Below, in pieces: positions 32,148 through 41,553 of a DNA stretch of 64,000 nt. The notes beneath the pieces are model-generated. The model had not been told where the DNA came from. It did not search any database and saw only the letters and a program-made list of their open reading frames with translations. Origin of the DNA: Paenibacillus_E sp042676385 (GTDB taxonomy: Bacteria; Bacillota; Bacilli; Paenibacillales; NBRC-103111); NCBI RefSeq assembly GCF_042676385.1, contig NZ_JBHTHA010000046.1:62001-126000 (forward strand). The letters run 5' to 3'. The translations under genes and the position numbers were made by a program. Within the stretch, counting starts at the first letter, position 1. Every line of letters begins with the position of its first letter.

Positions 32148-32216
32148 CAGCAATGCGTTATTGTCGGGGCATGGGTATGCTACATCGTATTTATCTGTGA
32201 GGACTCCATCAAGAGG

Positions 32217-32271
32217 TGTATATGAAAGTAAACACTGGTATATGGAAGGATCGCGCTCCGCTTCTTATACT
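32217..32271 (+). promoter_or_regulatory. Shared regulatory box and promoter P1 (sugar ABC operon)
   Basis: Box TGTATATGAAAGTAA at 32217-32231 and -10-like TATACT at 32266-32271, 49 bases from box start to -10 start. A second half-box (GTATATGGAAG, 32238-) lies 20 bases downstream of the first, two helix turns, as AraC-type activators prefer. There is no good -35 hexamer, which fits activator dependence. Confidence 0.6.
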
Positions 32272-32340
32272 TAAACTATCAAAGGAAGTTGATAACATAC
32301 AGCATCCTGAAGAGAATGCCAATCATATGGGAGGGGTCGT

Positions 32341-34029
32341 ATGAATATGAAACTGAGAGGGAAGGGCGTGCTCGCAGCCGCTTTAATCACCGGTCTTATC
32401 ACCACAACGGCGTGCAGCAGCCAAACGCAAACGAGTCCGAAACCGTCCGCATCCGCATCCACGTCGGAAGCGACCGCGCAATCGCCGGAAACGAATAAGG
32501 TGCTGGAAGTATCTACGGTTAGAGAAGGGGATCCGTATTTGAAATTCGATGCAGGTGAAACCTTCGACAACAATTCCGTATACGCGGCTTACGAGAAAGA
32601 CATCGGGGTCAAAATAACGAATCAATGGGTTGCCGCTGATACCAACCAGTACAAGGAAAAGCTGAAGATCGCCATCGCGTCAAACGATATTCCTGACTTT
32701 ATGCTGGTCGATGCGACCCAGCTTCAGCAATTGATTGAAGCGGATATGATCATGGATCTCACTGGCGTCTATGATAAGGTCGCTACGCCTGAGACCAAAA
32801 AGTTCATGAAAATGGACGGCGGTTCTCAAATGAAATCCGCCACGTTTGGCGGCAAGCTGATGGCGATTCCAAGATCATCCAATCCGTACTATGCACAGTT
32901 TCTATATGTTCGTACCGATTGGCTCAAAAAGCTGAATTTACCGGAGCCTAAGACGATGCAGGATGTAATGACCATCGCAGAGGCGTTTAAAACGAAGGAT
33001 CCTGGAGGAACCGGACGAGCTTACGGCATTGCATTCAACAAAGATTTGAAAGAAGACGGAGTAACCGGCCTCATCGGTTTCTTGAATGGCTACCATGCCT
33101 ATTTGGATACGAATGGGGATCCGAGTCACTGGATCGATGACGGTACAGGCAAACTCGTCATGGGCTATGTTCAGCCGCAAATGAAAGAAGCGCTCAAGGC
33201 GCTTCAAGACATGTTCAAAAAAGGATTGATCGATCCGGAATTCGCCGTGAAAGACACGCAAAAAGAGTCGGAACTCATTTTCGGCAACAACATCGGTCTT
33301 GTTTACGGCGCTGAATGGGTGCCTGCTCACCTCGCGACTGGTGCGATCAAAGACGGTAAAGAAGTGCAGGAATGGGGTGTATATCCGATACCTTCCGTGG
33401 ATGACAAACCGGCAAAGGCGCAAATCGGAATAGGCGCTGACAGATACTACGTCGTGTCCAAGAAGGCGAAAAATCCGGAAGCGGTCATCAAGCTGATGAA
33501 TCAATGGATTGTCGTCGATAACAACCAGACGGAAGATAATAAAGTGTACGAATACGGCAAAGACCGCGTAGAAAAGAAAAACAATTACTGGCTGCTTAAT
33601 CCGCTTAGAGTTGGCAGTCAATCAAACGATAACGGCGAAGTGCTGCCGAAGGCGATCGCCAATAAAGACGCGAGTCTTCCTAAGACGAAAGATCAGAAAA
33701 ACCGGTTTGAGCGGGCCATGAAATACGTGAACGGCGATACCAGCATGTGGTGGGAATATTGGATATCCGGTCCTAAGGGCTCTGTTTCTTTGGTTCCTGG
33801 CATGAAAAAGAATAACCAGTTCGATCAAACGAAGTTTTTCGGGGCGCCGACGCCAACGATGGTGGAGAAGAATGCGATCCTCGAGAAGAAACGCGATGAA
33901 GTGTTTTTCAAAATTATTATGAACCAGGTATCGATCGATGAGTTTGATAAATTCGTCGCCGACTGGAAAAAGCTTGGCGGAGATCAAATCACTAAAGAAG
34001 TGAACGAATGGTACGCGAAGAACAAATAG
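32341..34029 (+). CDS. Extracellular solute-binding lipoprotein (sugar ABC, LipO/YtcQ type)
   Basis: This 562-residue lipoprotein has a signal peptide ending TTACSS and a Ser/Thr/Ala-rich linker. The large solute-binding domain is of the kind paired with LplB and YtcP permeases (DWLKKLNLPEPKTMQD, GTGRAYGIAFNKDL, GIGADRYYVVSKKAKNPEAVIKLMNQ). It should capture oligosaccharides outside the membrane. GGGAGGGG ribosome site. It opens the operon with permeases, sensor kinase and regulator, and lies under box P1. Confidence 0.92.
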   Translation: MNMKLRGKGVLAAALITGLITTTACSSQTQTSPKPSASASTSEATAQSPETNKVLEVSTVREGDPYLKFDAGETFDNNSVYAAYEKDIGVKITNQWVAADTNQYKEKLKIAIASNDIPDFMLVDATQLQQLIEADMIMDLTGVYDKVATPETKKFMKMDGGSQMKSATFGGKLMAIPRSSNPYYAQFLYVRTDWLKKLNLPEPKTMQDVMTIAEAFKTKDPGGTGRAYGIAFNKDLKEDGVTGLIGFLNGYHAYLDTNGDPSHWIDDGTGKLVMGYVQPQMKEALKALQDMFKKGLIDPEFAVKDTQKESELIFGNNIGLVYGAEWVPAHLATGAIKDGKEVQEWGVYPIPSVDDKPAKAQIGIGADRYYVVSKKAKNPEAVIKLMNQWIVVDNNQTEDNKVYEYGKDRVEKKNNYWLLNPLRVGSQSNDNGEVLPKAIANKDASLPKTKDQKNRFERAMKYVNGDTSMWWEYWISGPKGSVSLVPGMKKNNQFDQTKFFGAPTPTMVEKNAILEKKRDEVFFKIIMNQVSIDEFDKFVADWKKLGGDQITKEVNEWYAKNK

Positions 34030-34042
34030 TTCTTCACAGCGG

Positions 34043-34070
34043 GAGGGATCAGGCACGATCCCTCTTTCTT
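34043..34070 (+). terminator. Intercistronic hairpin after the binding protein gene
   Basis: GAGGGATC (34043-34050) pairs with GATCCCTC (34057-34064), then TTTCTTTTC. It is a partial terminator that would give more binding protein than permease, as is usual in such operons. Confidence 0.65.
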
Positions 34071-34110
34071 TTCGAACAAGAATGGCAATTTAAGCAGGTG
34101 GTGGTACATA

Positions 34111-35016
34111 ATGAAATCGATCTCACGCATATGGAAACGCGAATGGCCGCTTCATTTGATGCTGATTCCGGGACTGATTTTTGTCATCGTTTTCAGTTAC
34201 ATCCCGATGGCGGGCATTATGATGGCTTTTCAAAAATATATTCCGACCAAAGGTCTGTTCGGTTCGCCGTTCGTTGGGTTGAAAAACTTCCAATATATGT
34301 TCGTATACCCCGACATTGGCCGAATTTTTTTCAATACTGTCTTTATATCAGTTATGAAAATCGTTGCAGGCTTGCTTGTCCCGATTACGATCGCCATCCT
34401 GCTGAACGAGCTAAGCAGGGAATGGATCAAGCGGACGTTTCAAACGCTCGTTTACTTACCGCATTTCATGTCCTGGGTACTGCTCAGCGGCATATTGATC
34501 GATGTACTTTCCCCGACGTCCGGGGTTCTTAATCAAGCTCTCGGTTTGCTTGGCATCAAACCGATCTACTTTCTCGGCAACAATCACTGGTTCCCTTATG
34601 TAATGGTTGTTTCGGACGTTTGGAAGGAGTTCGGGTATGGCACGATCGTTTACTTGGCGGCATTGACCGGCATTAATCCGTCGCTGTACGAAGCTGCGGA
34701 AATCGACGGCGCAGGACGCTGGAAGCAGACGCTGAACATTACGATTCCAGGCATGATGCCGATAATCGTGCTGATGTTTACATTAAACATTGGCAACGTT
34801 CTCAATGCCGGGTTCGATCAAATATTCAACTTGTACAGTCCGCAAGTTTACGAAAGCGCGGATATTATCGATACATTCGTATATCGGATGGGTGTCGAGC
34901 AATCCCAGTTCGGGTTCGCTACGGCGGTCGGACTGTTGAAATCGATTGTTTCGTTTATCTTCATTTCGGTTTCGTATGTCCTCGCGTACCGGTTCGCGAA
35001 TTACCGCATTTTTTAA
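34111..35016 (+). CDS. Sugar ABC permease, LplB type
   Basis: This 301-residue permease has six hydrophobic segments, the LplB-like opening HLMLIPGLIFVIVFSYIPMAG and the EAA loop YEAAEIDGAGRWKQTLNITIP. It forms the membrane channel together with the next gene; the ATPase is not encoded here, so a shared MsmX-like ATPase is likely. Confidence 0.93.
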   Translation: MKSISRIWKREWPLHLMLIPGLIFVIVFSYIPMAGIMMAFQKYIPTKGLFGSPFVGLKNFQYMFVYPDIGRIFFNTVFISVMKIVAGLLVPITIAILLNELSREWIKRTFQTLVYLPHFMSWVLLSGILIDVLSPTSGVLNQALGLLGIKPIYFLGNNHWFPYVMVVSDVWKEFGYGTIVYLAALTGINPSLYEAAEIDGAGRWKQTLNITIPGMMPIIVLMFTLNIGNVLNAGFDQIFNLYSPQVYESADIIDTFVYRMGVEQSQFGFATAVGLLKSIVSFIFISVSYVLAYRFANYRIF

Positions 35017-35048
35017 ATAGAGTTACGGGGAAGAGAGGGGAGGACATC

Positions 35049-35933
35049 ATGCGTTACAAAATGCCACTCGGCCGGCGGCTGTTCTTGAGCGGTAACGCCA
35101 TTTTCTTGGCAGCGATCTCTTTCGCCTGCCTGATGCCTATTATTCATATACTGGCCTTATCGTTCAGTACCGGATCGGCGGCAGCCGCAGGCAAGGTCAC
35201 ACTGTGGCCTGTTGAATTTACGACGGCCGCTTATGACAACGTCTTCGGCAAGCCTGAATATTTGCGCGCCTTTCGGGTTTCGCTCGAACGGCTCATACTG
35301 GGAACGTCCATCAGTATGTTTCTAACAATCTTGACCGCCTATCCGTTATCGAAAGAAACGAGGCAGTTTAGGCTTAGGACATTTTACGTTTGGGTGTTTG
35401 TGTTTACAATTTTATTCAGCGGCGGTCTCATTCCGTGGTACTTGACGGTGAAAGCGCTGGGATTGATCGATACGATCTGGGCGCTTGTACTGCCTAGCGC
35501 CTTGCAGGTGTTTAACGTTATTTTACTGCTTAACTTTTACCGGAACCTGCCCAAAGAGCTGGAGGAATCGGCACGAATCGACGGGGCAGGACATTTTGCA
35601 ACATTGTTGAAAATCTATGTGCCTTTAGCGCTTCCTGCCCTTGCAACGACAGGACTGTTCACGATGGTATGGCATTGGAATAGCTGGTTCGACGGTATGA
35701 TCCTGATGAATCATCCCGATAAATACCCGCTGCAAACGTTTCTGCAAACGATCATTATCAAACTCGATTTCCGGTTTCTTAAAACACAGGATGCGGAGCT
35801 GATCAGCAAGTTGTCCGACCGCACGAGCAAAGCGGCGCAAATATTCGTCGCTGCTTTTCCCATATTGATCGTTTACCCGTTCTTGCAGCGCTTTTTCATT
35901 AAAGGAATTGTGATGGGAAGCGTCAAAGAATAA
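35049..35933 (+). CDS. Sugar ABC permease, YtcP type
   Basis: This 294-residue permease carries the EAA loop LEESARIDGAGHFATLLKIY and the C-terminal YPFLQRFFIKGIVMGSVKE, a hallmark of the YtcP group. AGAGGGGAGG ribosome site. Partner of the LplB-type permease upstream. Confidence 0.93.
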   Translation: MRYKMPLGRRLFLSGNAIFLAAISFACLMPIIHILALSFSTGSAAAAGKVTLWPVEFTTAAYDNVFGKPEYLRAFRVSLERLILGTSISMFLTILTAYPLSKETRQFRLRTFYVWVFVFTILFSGGLIPWYLTVKALGLIDTIWALVLPSALQVFNVILLLNFYRNLPKELEESARIDGAGHFATLLKIYVPLALPALATTGLFTMVWHWNSWFDGMILMNHPDKYPLQTFLQTIIIKLDFRFLKTQDAELISKLSDRTSKAAQIFVAAFPILIVYPFLQRFFIKGIVMGSVKE

Positions 35934-35947
35934 CATTCAGGATTTTT

Positions 35948-37708
35948 ATGTCAAGGATAGCGGGTGATCGGACGATGAAGCGCTTTTTCCGACTGAAGGA
36001 CTCTTCGATATTCAAAAAAATCATGGCCGCGTTCATGGCCGTCATGCTTCCCCTGATGGCCATCACATGGCAAATCAACGAGAAAGGCTCGGAGAGCATC
36101 CGCAAAGAAATATCGCAGTCCACGCTGAATACGACCCGGTATTACCTGGATTCGCTTGAAAAGGAGGCAGACCGGATCGTTCGGTATTTGCCGAAATATG
36201 TGACGGACGACGATTTGATCGAGCTTGCGGCTACCGGCAATGATTTGTCTTACTACGAACGGGCGCAGAAAATACTCGAAATACAGAAACGGCTTGTCCT
36301 GATGAAGGACTCCAGCCCGTTTATACAGGAAGCGAGGGCGTACGTTCCTTCCATCGGCCGGACGCTGATGAGCGTCAAATATGACACAACGATCGACAGG
36401 GAAGAGTACGCGGCATTGCAACCGAAAAACAAGCCTTACACGGAACCGTTTATCTATTGGAACGACCGGCTGTTCATCTCCATGCAGTACCCGGCAAATA
36501 CGCGGCGTGAGCCGCTCTTTGTCATTGGGATCGAGCTGTCCGCCCGGCAAATCCAAGAAACGATGGCTCAAATCGGCAACACGCTAGGCGGCAAAAGCAT
36601 TCTGCTCAACATAGACCGGGGCTGGCATATTCAGAGCGATAACGATCCGGCCCTGCTTGAGACGGCCAGTGCGATTATTAAAGGTATTCAAACGGAAGGA
36701 AAAAAGGAGGGTTACCAAACGGTCAAGTATGGGGGCAAGAGTTATTTGGCGGTGTACAAATACTCTCTGCTCTGGAACTCGTACTCGATCAGCCTGATAC
36801 CCGAAGCGAACGTGCTGGGTCCGATCCAAACATACCGCGTTTGGTTTTGGTGGGCTTGCGGCCTTGCTGTGGTTGTTAGCTTGTTTTTTTCCTACTTCCT
36901 GTTCAGGCTCATTTACAAACCGCTCATGCGGCTGGTTCATTCGTTCCGCCACGTTCAGCAGAACCGGTTGGTGCCGATTGCCATAGACCGCGGGCATGAC
37001 GAATTCGGGTATTTGTACCAGGCCTTTAACGATACGATTCGCTCGCTGCGAAGTTTAATTGAAGAAAATTACGAGCAGCAAATCCGCAACCAGCGATCGG
37101 AGCTGAAGCGGCTGCAATCGCAAATCAATCCGCACTTTTTGTACAATTGCTTTTTTGTCTTGTGCAGGTTGATCAAGTCCGAGCGGCAGAAGGAAAAAGC
37201 GTACCAGTTCTGCTTATATATCGGTGAATATTTTCATTTCATCACGAGGGACGATGAGGACGAAATCCCTCTTTCCCTCGAGGTCAAGCATTCCCGCACC
37301 TATGTGGATATGCAGTCGGTCTGCTACGGGGACCGCATTCAAGCGAGGTTTGACGGCGATGTGCCGGAGCTTCCCGTTCCGCGTCTTGTGCTGCAGCCGA
37401 TCATTGAGAACGCCTACAAGCACGCACTGGGCAACATGCGGACCGAGGGTGCGCTTTGGGTGCACAGCGAGAAGAATGAAGACGGGTTCTCTTTCTATGT
37501 AGAGGACAACGGGAATGCCATAACGGATGAAGATATAAGCCGGCTGAACAGCAGGTTGCGGCGATCCGAAGGCCGCATCGAAGAGACGACGGGTCTCGTC
37601 AACGTTCATCGCCGAATCCAACTCCGTTATGGTGCCGAATACGGCATCACAATGGCGCGTTCGGAGCTTGGCGGTCTAAAAGTCCGGATTCATTTTGGCA
37701 GCAGCTGA
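35948..37708 (+). CDS. Membrane sensor histidine kinase, YesM type
   Basis: This 586-residue kinase has an N-terminal span (about 25-44), an extracellular sensor domain of some 240 residues, a second span near 300, a HAMP-like linker, and the LytS/YesM-type kinase motif QINPHFLYNC with the phospho-accepting histidine near residue 396. The ATPase part has PIIENAYKHAL. ATG 35948 has AGGA 6 bases upstream; the in-frame ATG at 35975 is an alternative. It pairs with the regulator at 37748 and probably senses sugar bound outside. Confidence 0.9.
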   Translation: MSRIAGDRTMKRFFRLKDSSIFKKIMAAFMAVMLPLMAITWQINEKGSESIRKEISQSTLNTTRYYLDSLEKEADRIVRYLPKYVTDDDLIELAATGNDLSYYERAQKILEIQKRLVLMKDSSPFIQEARAYVPSIGRTLMSVKYDTTIDREEYAALQPKNKPYTEPFIYWNDRLFISMQYPANTRREPLFVIGIELSARQIQETMAQIGNTLGGKSILLNIDRGWHIQSDNDPALLETASAIIKGIQTEGKKEGYQTVKYGGKSYLAVYKYSLLWNSYSISLIPEANVLGPIQTYRVWFWWACGLAVVVSLFFSYFLFRLIYKPLMRLVHSFRHVQQNRLVPIAIDRGHDEFGYLYQAFNDTIRSLRSLIEENYEQQIRNQRSELKRLQSQINPHFLYNCFFVLCRLIKSERQKEKAYQFCLYIGEYFHFITRDDEDEIPLSLEVKHSRTYVDMQSVCYGDRIQARFDGDVPELPVPRLVLQPIIENAYKHALGNMRTEGALWVHSEKNEDGFSFYVEDNGNAITDEDISRLNSRLRRSEGRIEETTGLVNVHRRIQLRYGAEYGITMARSELGGLKVRIHFGSS

Positions 37709-37747
37709 GCTGTATTTCATCCAGAAACACTTATGGGAGGGGATTGC

Positions 37748-39421
37748 ATGTACCGATTGCTGATTGTCGACGATCTACCGATCATCGTGGACGGCCTCAT
37801 CGAACTTTTCGAACAAGCCGATCATCTGGATCTCGACCTTCTGAAGGCTTACTCCGGCGAAGAAGCTTTGGAAGTACTTCGGAATAACCGGGTCGATATC
37901 GTTATTTCCGACATCAAAATGCCCGGACTTGAAGGCATTGAACTGCTGCAGGAAATTAAAGCCCAGTGGCCGGCGTGCAAAGTTATTTTGCTGACCGGCT
38001 TTAATGATTTTCATTACGTACAGAGCGCTGTAAAGTACGGCAGCTTTGAATATATTCTGAAAATCGAAAGCGATGAGAAAATCATTCAGTCCGTCGAACG
38101 GGCGATCGAAAAGTTCGAAGAGGAATACGACCAGGTGCGCATGTTTGAAAGAGCTAACAACCGGATGCGGCTGGCGATGCCTTCGCTGCAGAAAGAATAT
38201 GTGGCTGGACTGCTGCAGGGCAAACCGGTGACGAACAGTCAATTGGAGAACTATTTTAAAGATATCGATATGCCGCTGCGTGCGGACGTGCCGATATTTT
38301 TGCTGCTTGGACGCGTGGATGGCTGGAAGGAGATGATAACGGCTCCGGACAAAGCGCTGCTAATTTACGCTGTGCAAAATATTACGGAGGAATATTTGTC
38401 ACCGTACGTACGATGTTATTCCTATGTGTACGACCAAGCCAAAATCGTCTGGTTCATCCAACCTGGAGACGGGAATGATCCGCAAACGCAACAGGATGCA
38501 TCCATGTTGGAGTGGAAAAAATCGGCCACGTATGTTAGCGGCATGCTGGAGACGATTCAGCGGACGTGCAAAAAGCTGCTGCAGCTTCCTGTATCGTTCA
38601 TGCTAAGCAGCGAGTCTGTGGCATGGAAATGTGTTTTCGAAAGGTTCCATAGTTTGAAATACGGATTTGCATACGGGATGGGAATGTCAAGCGAGGTTAT
38701 TCTGAGTGATTCCGACATCAGACGGACCGAAGAAGGCACGGCGGCCGATAAGCAGAACGATTTTTTCCATCATGCACGCGTTCAGCTTCTTGCTAAATGC
38801 CTGGAGAACAGCCATCGAGAAGAATTTTATAAGCTGTATCTCGAGTTGACGGAGATTTGGAGCGCGGAGAAAGCCCCTTACGAACGGAAGAAGGAGCTCT
38901 ACCATGCCATGGCCGCTGTTTTTCTTGCCTACATCAACAAAAGTTCGGAGATGCTCTCCTATTTGAATGCGGCTCATGATTTGGCTCCTCTTTTTCAATA
39001 CGGTGAAGAAGAACCTTGGCTTTCTTTGAGGCAATTCTTTATGCAAATCGCTGACTGCCTATTCGACTGGAACGCAGTACAGGGCGCAAAGCTGCCCTCG
39101 GAAATTGTGCAAAAGGCGCACCGTTACATCGAGGCCCATATTTCCACGGATATTTCCCTGAACGCCATCGCAGACCATGTCGGACTGAACCCGTCTTATT
39201 TTTCCAGGCTCTATAAGCAAATGACAGGCATCGGATTGTCCGACTACATTACCGATTACCGGAATTTGAAGGCGAAAGAGCTTCTCCTCGATAGCGCTAT
39301 GAAAGTAAACGAAATTGCCCTCGCGCTTGGGTATAATTCGGCGTTGGCTTTCATCCGCTTCTTCAAGAAGCAAAACGAAACGACGCCTCAGGAATACAGG
39401 ATGCTGCGGTCCAAAATTTGA
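37748..39421 (+). CDS. AraC-type response regulator, YesN type
   Basis: This 557-residue regulator has a receiver domain (LLIVDDLPII, phosphorylated Asp55 in ISDIKMPG, later K105-like KIES), a long linker and a C-terminal AraC pair of helix-turn-helix motifs (ISLNAIADHVGLNPSYFSRLYKQ, VNEIALALGYNSALAFIRFFKK). ATG 37748 follows GGGAGGGG, so the frame opening at 37733 is too early. It is the likely binder of the box shared by P1, P2 and P3. Confidence 0.92.
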   Translation: MYRLLIVDDLPIIVDGLIELFEQADHLDLDLLKAYSGEEALEVLRNNRVDIVISDIKMPGLEGIELLQEIKAQWPACKVILLTGFNDFHYVQSAVKYGSFEYILKIESDEKIIQSVERAIEKFEEEYDQVRMFERANNRMRLAMPSLQKEYVAGLLQGKPVTNSQLENYFKDIDMPLRADVPIFLLLGRVDGWKEMITAPDKALLIYAVQNITEEYLSPYVRCYSYVYDQAKIVWFIQPGDGNDPQTQQDASMLEWKKSATYVSGMLETIQRTCKKLLQLPVSFMLSSESVAWKCVFERFHSLKYGFAYGMGMSSEVILSDSDIRRTEEGTAADKQNDFFHHARVQLLAKCLENSHREEFYKLYLELTEIWSAEKAPYERKKELYHAMAAVFLAYINKSSEMLSYLNAAHDLAPLFQYGEEEPWLSLRQFFMQIADCLFDWNAVQGAKLPSEIVQKAHRYIEAHISTDISLNAIADHVGLNPSYFSRLYKQMTGIGLSDYITDYRNLKAKELLLDSAMKVNEIALALGYNSALAFIRFFKKQNETTPQEYRMLRSKI

Positions 39422-39431
39422 TATCAACAAA

Positions 39432-39486
39432 TGTATATGAAAGTAAGCAACGATCTCTTTTGACGATGTGCCTGGCCAAGTACAAT
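39432..39486 (+). promoter_or_regulatory. Shared regulatory box and promoter P2 (dehydrogenase-NanE-kinase operon)
   Basis: Box TGTATATGAAAGTAA (39432-39446), identical to P1 over 15 bases, second half-box ATCTCTTT (39453-39460), -35-like TTGACG (39460-39465) and -10 TACAAT (39481-39486). The 49-base spacing from box start to -10 equals P1 and P3. Confidence 0.62.
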
Positions 39487-39523
39487 TAGGACTGAAACCG
39501 GACTCAACTAGGAGGAGAAAGAT

Positions 39524-40792
39524 ATGCAACCCATAACAGCAGTTATACTTGGTGCCGGCAGTAGGGGCCGGTACATCTACGGGCCTTATGCCGAGAAATA
39601 CCCGAATGAACTCAAATTCGTTGCCGTAGCGGAACCCGATGAAGAACGCAGAAATCGGTTTGCTGAAATTCATGGAATCGCCCCGGAGCATGCTTATGCA
39701 TCTTGGGAGCAAGCGTTCGAACAGGGACGCATAGCGGATGTGATGATTATCTGCACGTTGGACCGGATGCATTTCGTCCCCGCCATGAAGGCGCTTGAAT
39801 TAGGCTATCACGTGCTGCTGGAAAAACCGATGTCACCCGAACCGGACGAATGCATCATGCTCGTAAGAGCCGCGCAGAAATACGAACGGCTGCTTATCGT
39901 CAGTCACGTACTGCGTTATTCGCCATTTTGGGCTGGCATCAAGAAGTGCATCGAAGCGGGAGAGCTGGGCACAGTCGCGACAATCCAATTAACAGAGAAT
40001 GTTGGATATGAGCACATGGCACACAGCTTCGTTCGGGGAAATTGGCGCAATGCAGAGGAAACAAGTCCGATGATATTGGCCAAATCATGCCATGATCTGG
40101 ATATCATTTCATGGCTGATGGGGGAAACTTGCACGGCGGTCAGTTCCTTCGGATCGCTGCTTCATTTTAGGGCGGAGAACGCGCCTGCGGGAGCGACGGA
40201 CCGCTGCATCGACGGGTGCGAGGTGGAGAAAGATTGTCCGTTCTCTGCGCTGAAGATGTACATCCAGCCACCGCACCATCCATGGGCACGGTATATGACG
40301 CATGATTTGTCGCAAGAGGGAATTATGAGGGCGCTTCAGGAAGGTCCGTTTGGACGTTGCGTGTATAGGTGTGATAACAATGTTGTCGACCATCAGGTCG
40401 TCAATTTGGAATTTGCAGGCGGAGCCAATGCCACGTTCACAATGTCCGGATTTACGCAAAGCGGTACGCGAAGGGTGCAAATCATGGGGACACACGGTGA
40501 AATTCGTGGCGACATGGAGGAAGGATCTTTCACATTATACCGGTTTTCAACCGGGGAGAAGGTCGACATTCAATGCTTTACCGGTGGTGACGGACATGGT
40601 GGCGGCGATGCGCGCATGGTCGGCCAATTTGTAAAGGATGTCCGTTTATTCGACCGCAGTCCGGCCGCCGGATTGACTTCCGCAAGCGCCTCCTTACAGA
40701 GCCATCTCATGGCATTCGCTGCGGAGCATTCGAGATTGCACGGAGGGCAAGCGGTGAAGCTTTCTGACATGCTAAGTGAAGGCAATTCGTGA
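39524..40792 (+). CDS. Gfo/Idh/MocA-family dehydrogenase
   Basis: This 422-residue NAD(P)-dependent sugar dehydrogenase has the Rossmann loop LGAGSRGRYIYGPY, the EKP motif (LLEKPMSPEP) and the C-terminal alpha/beta domain (FTMSGFTQSGTRRVQIMGTHGEI). It acts on the hydroxyl groups of sugars or inositols. AGGAGG ribosome site 8 bases upstream. First gene under P2. The middle holds four cysteines (DRCIDGCEVEKDCPF), an unusual insertion that could bind metal. Confidence 0.88.
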   Translation: MQPITAVILGAGSRGRYIYGPYAEKYPNELKFVAVAEPDEERRNRFAEIHGIAPEHAYASWEQAFEQGRIADVMIICTLDRMHFVPAMKALELGYHVLLEKPMSPEPDECIMLVRAAQKYERLLIVSHVLRYSPFWAGIKKCIEAGELGTVATIQLTENVGYEHMAHSFVRGNWRNAEETSPMILAKSCHDLDIISWLMGETCTAVSSFGSLLHFRAENAPAGATDRCIDGCEVEKDCPFSALKMYIQPPHHPWARYMTHDLSQEGIMRALQEGPFGRCVYRCDNNVVDHQVVNLEFAGGANATFTMSGFTQSGTRRVQIMGTHGEIRGDMEEGSFTLYRFSTGEKVDIQCFTGGDGHGGGDARMVGQFVKDVRLFDRSPAAGLTSASASLQSHLMAFAAEHSRLHGGQAVKLSDMLSEGNS

Positions 40793-40845
40793 TTGATGAC
40801 TTGAAATTGCTTGATGAAGCGAAACGTCGAAAGGAGTCAAGCGGC

Positions 40846-41553
40846 ATGAGAAAATTAATTACGGAAAGAGGCATCGTTGTTTCTTGTCAAGCGTACGAAG
40901 GTGAGCCGCTCTATGGCCCGAATTATATGGCCGAAATGGCAAAAGCAGCCGAGTTAGGAGGTGCGATCGGGATTCGTGCGAATGGGGTTGCCGATATATT
41001 TGTCATGAAACAATTCATTCAAGTACCGATTATCGGTCTAAATAAAAGGAAAACATCAGGTTGCGATGTCTACATTACACCGACTCTCGAGGACGCTTTG
41101 GCGGTATTTGCGGCTGGGGCCGATATTATTGCCATTGATGGAACAGATCGGACACGGCCTGACGGAAGATCGTTAACGGATACGGTTAAAGAATTAAAGG
41201 CACGGAACATACCGGTTATGGCCGACATTTCAACTTACGAGGAGGGGATATTCGCTGCTGAATTAGGGGTTGATTATATTTCGACAACACTTTCTGGATA
41301 TACGCCATATAGCCTGCAGACCCGCGAACCCGATATCGAATTGGTCGCTCGATTGGTTAGTAGCGTGCCAGTGCCCGTTGTAGCGGAAGGGAAATATAGC
41401 CAACCTTCGGAAGTCAATCGCGCTTTGGATGCAGGGGCGCAATTCGCTGTGATCGGAGGCGCCATAACGCGCCCGCAGCATATCACGGAGAGATTTATTC
41501 AAGCGTTATCTATGCATACGGAACCGAGTAATGAAGGGTCGCATGTCACATGA
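40846..41553 (+). CDS. nanE: N-acetylmannosamine-6-phosphate 2-epimerase
   Basis: This 235-residue TIM-barrel enzyme converts ManNAc-6-P to GlcNAc-6-P. It shows VVSCQAYEGEPLYGP, the catalytic lysine region LNKRKTSGCDVYITPT and AIDGTDRTRPDG, all NanE hallmarks. The ATG at 40846 follows AAAGGAG; a GTG at 40789 overlaps the previous gene and adds 19 residues that are not part of the fold. ATGA overlap with the kinase gene downstream. It shows that the locus handles ManNAc. Confidence 0.92.
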   Translation: MRKLITERGIVVSCQAYEGEPLYGPNYMAEMAKAAELGGAIGIRANGVADIFVMKQFIQVPIIGLNKRKTSGCDVYITPTLEDALAVFAAGADIIAIDGTDRTRPDGRSLTDTVKELKARNIPVMADISTYEEGIFAAELGVDYISTTLSGYTPYSLQTREPDIELVARLVSSVPVPVVAEGKYSQPSEVNRALDAGAQFAVIGGAITRPQHITERFIQALSMHTEPSNEGSHVT

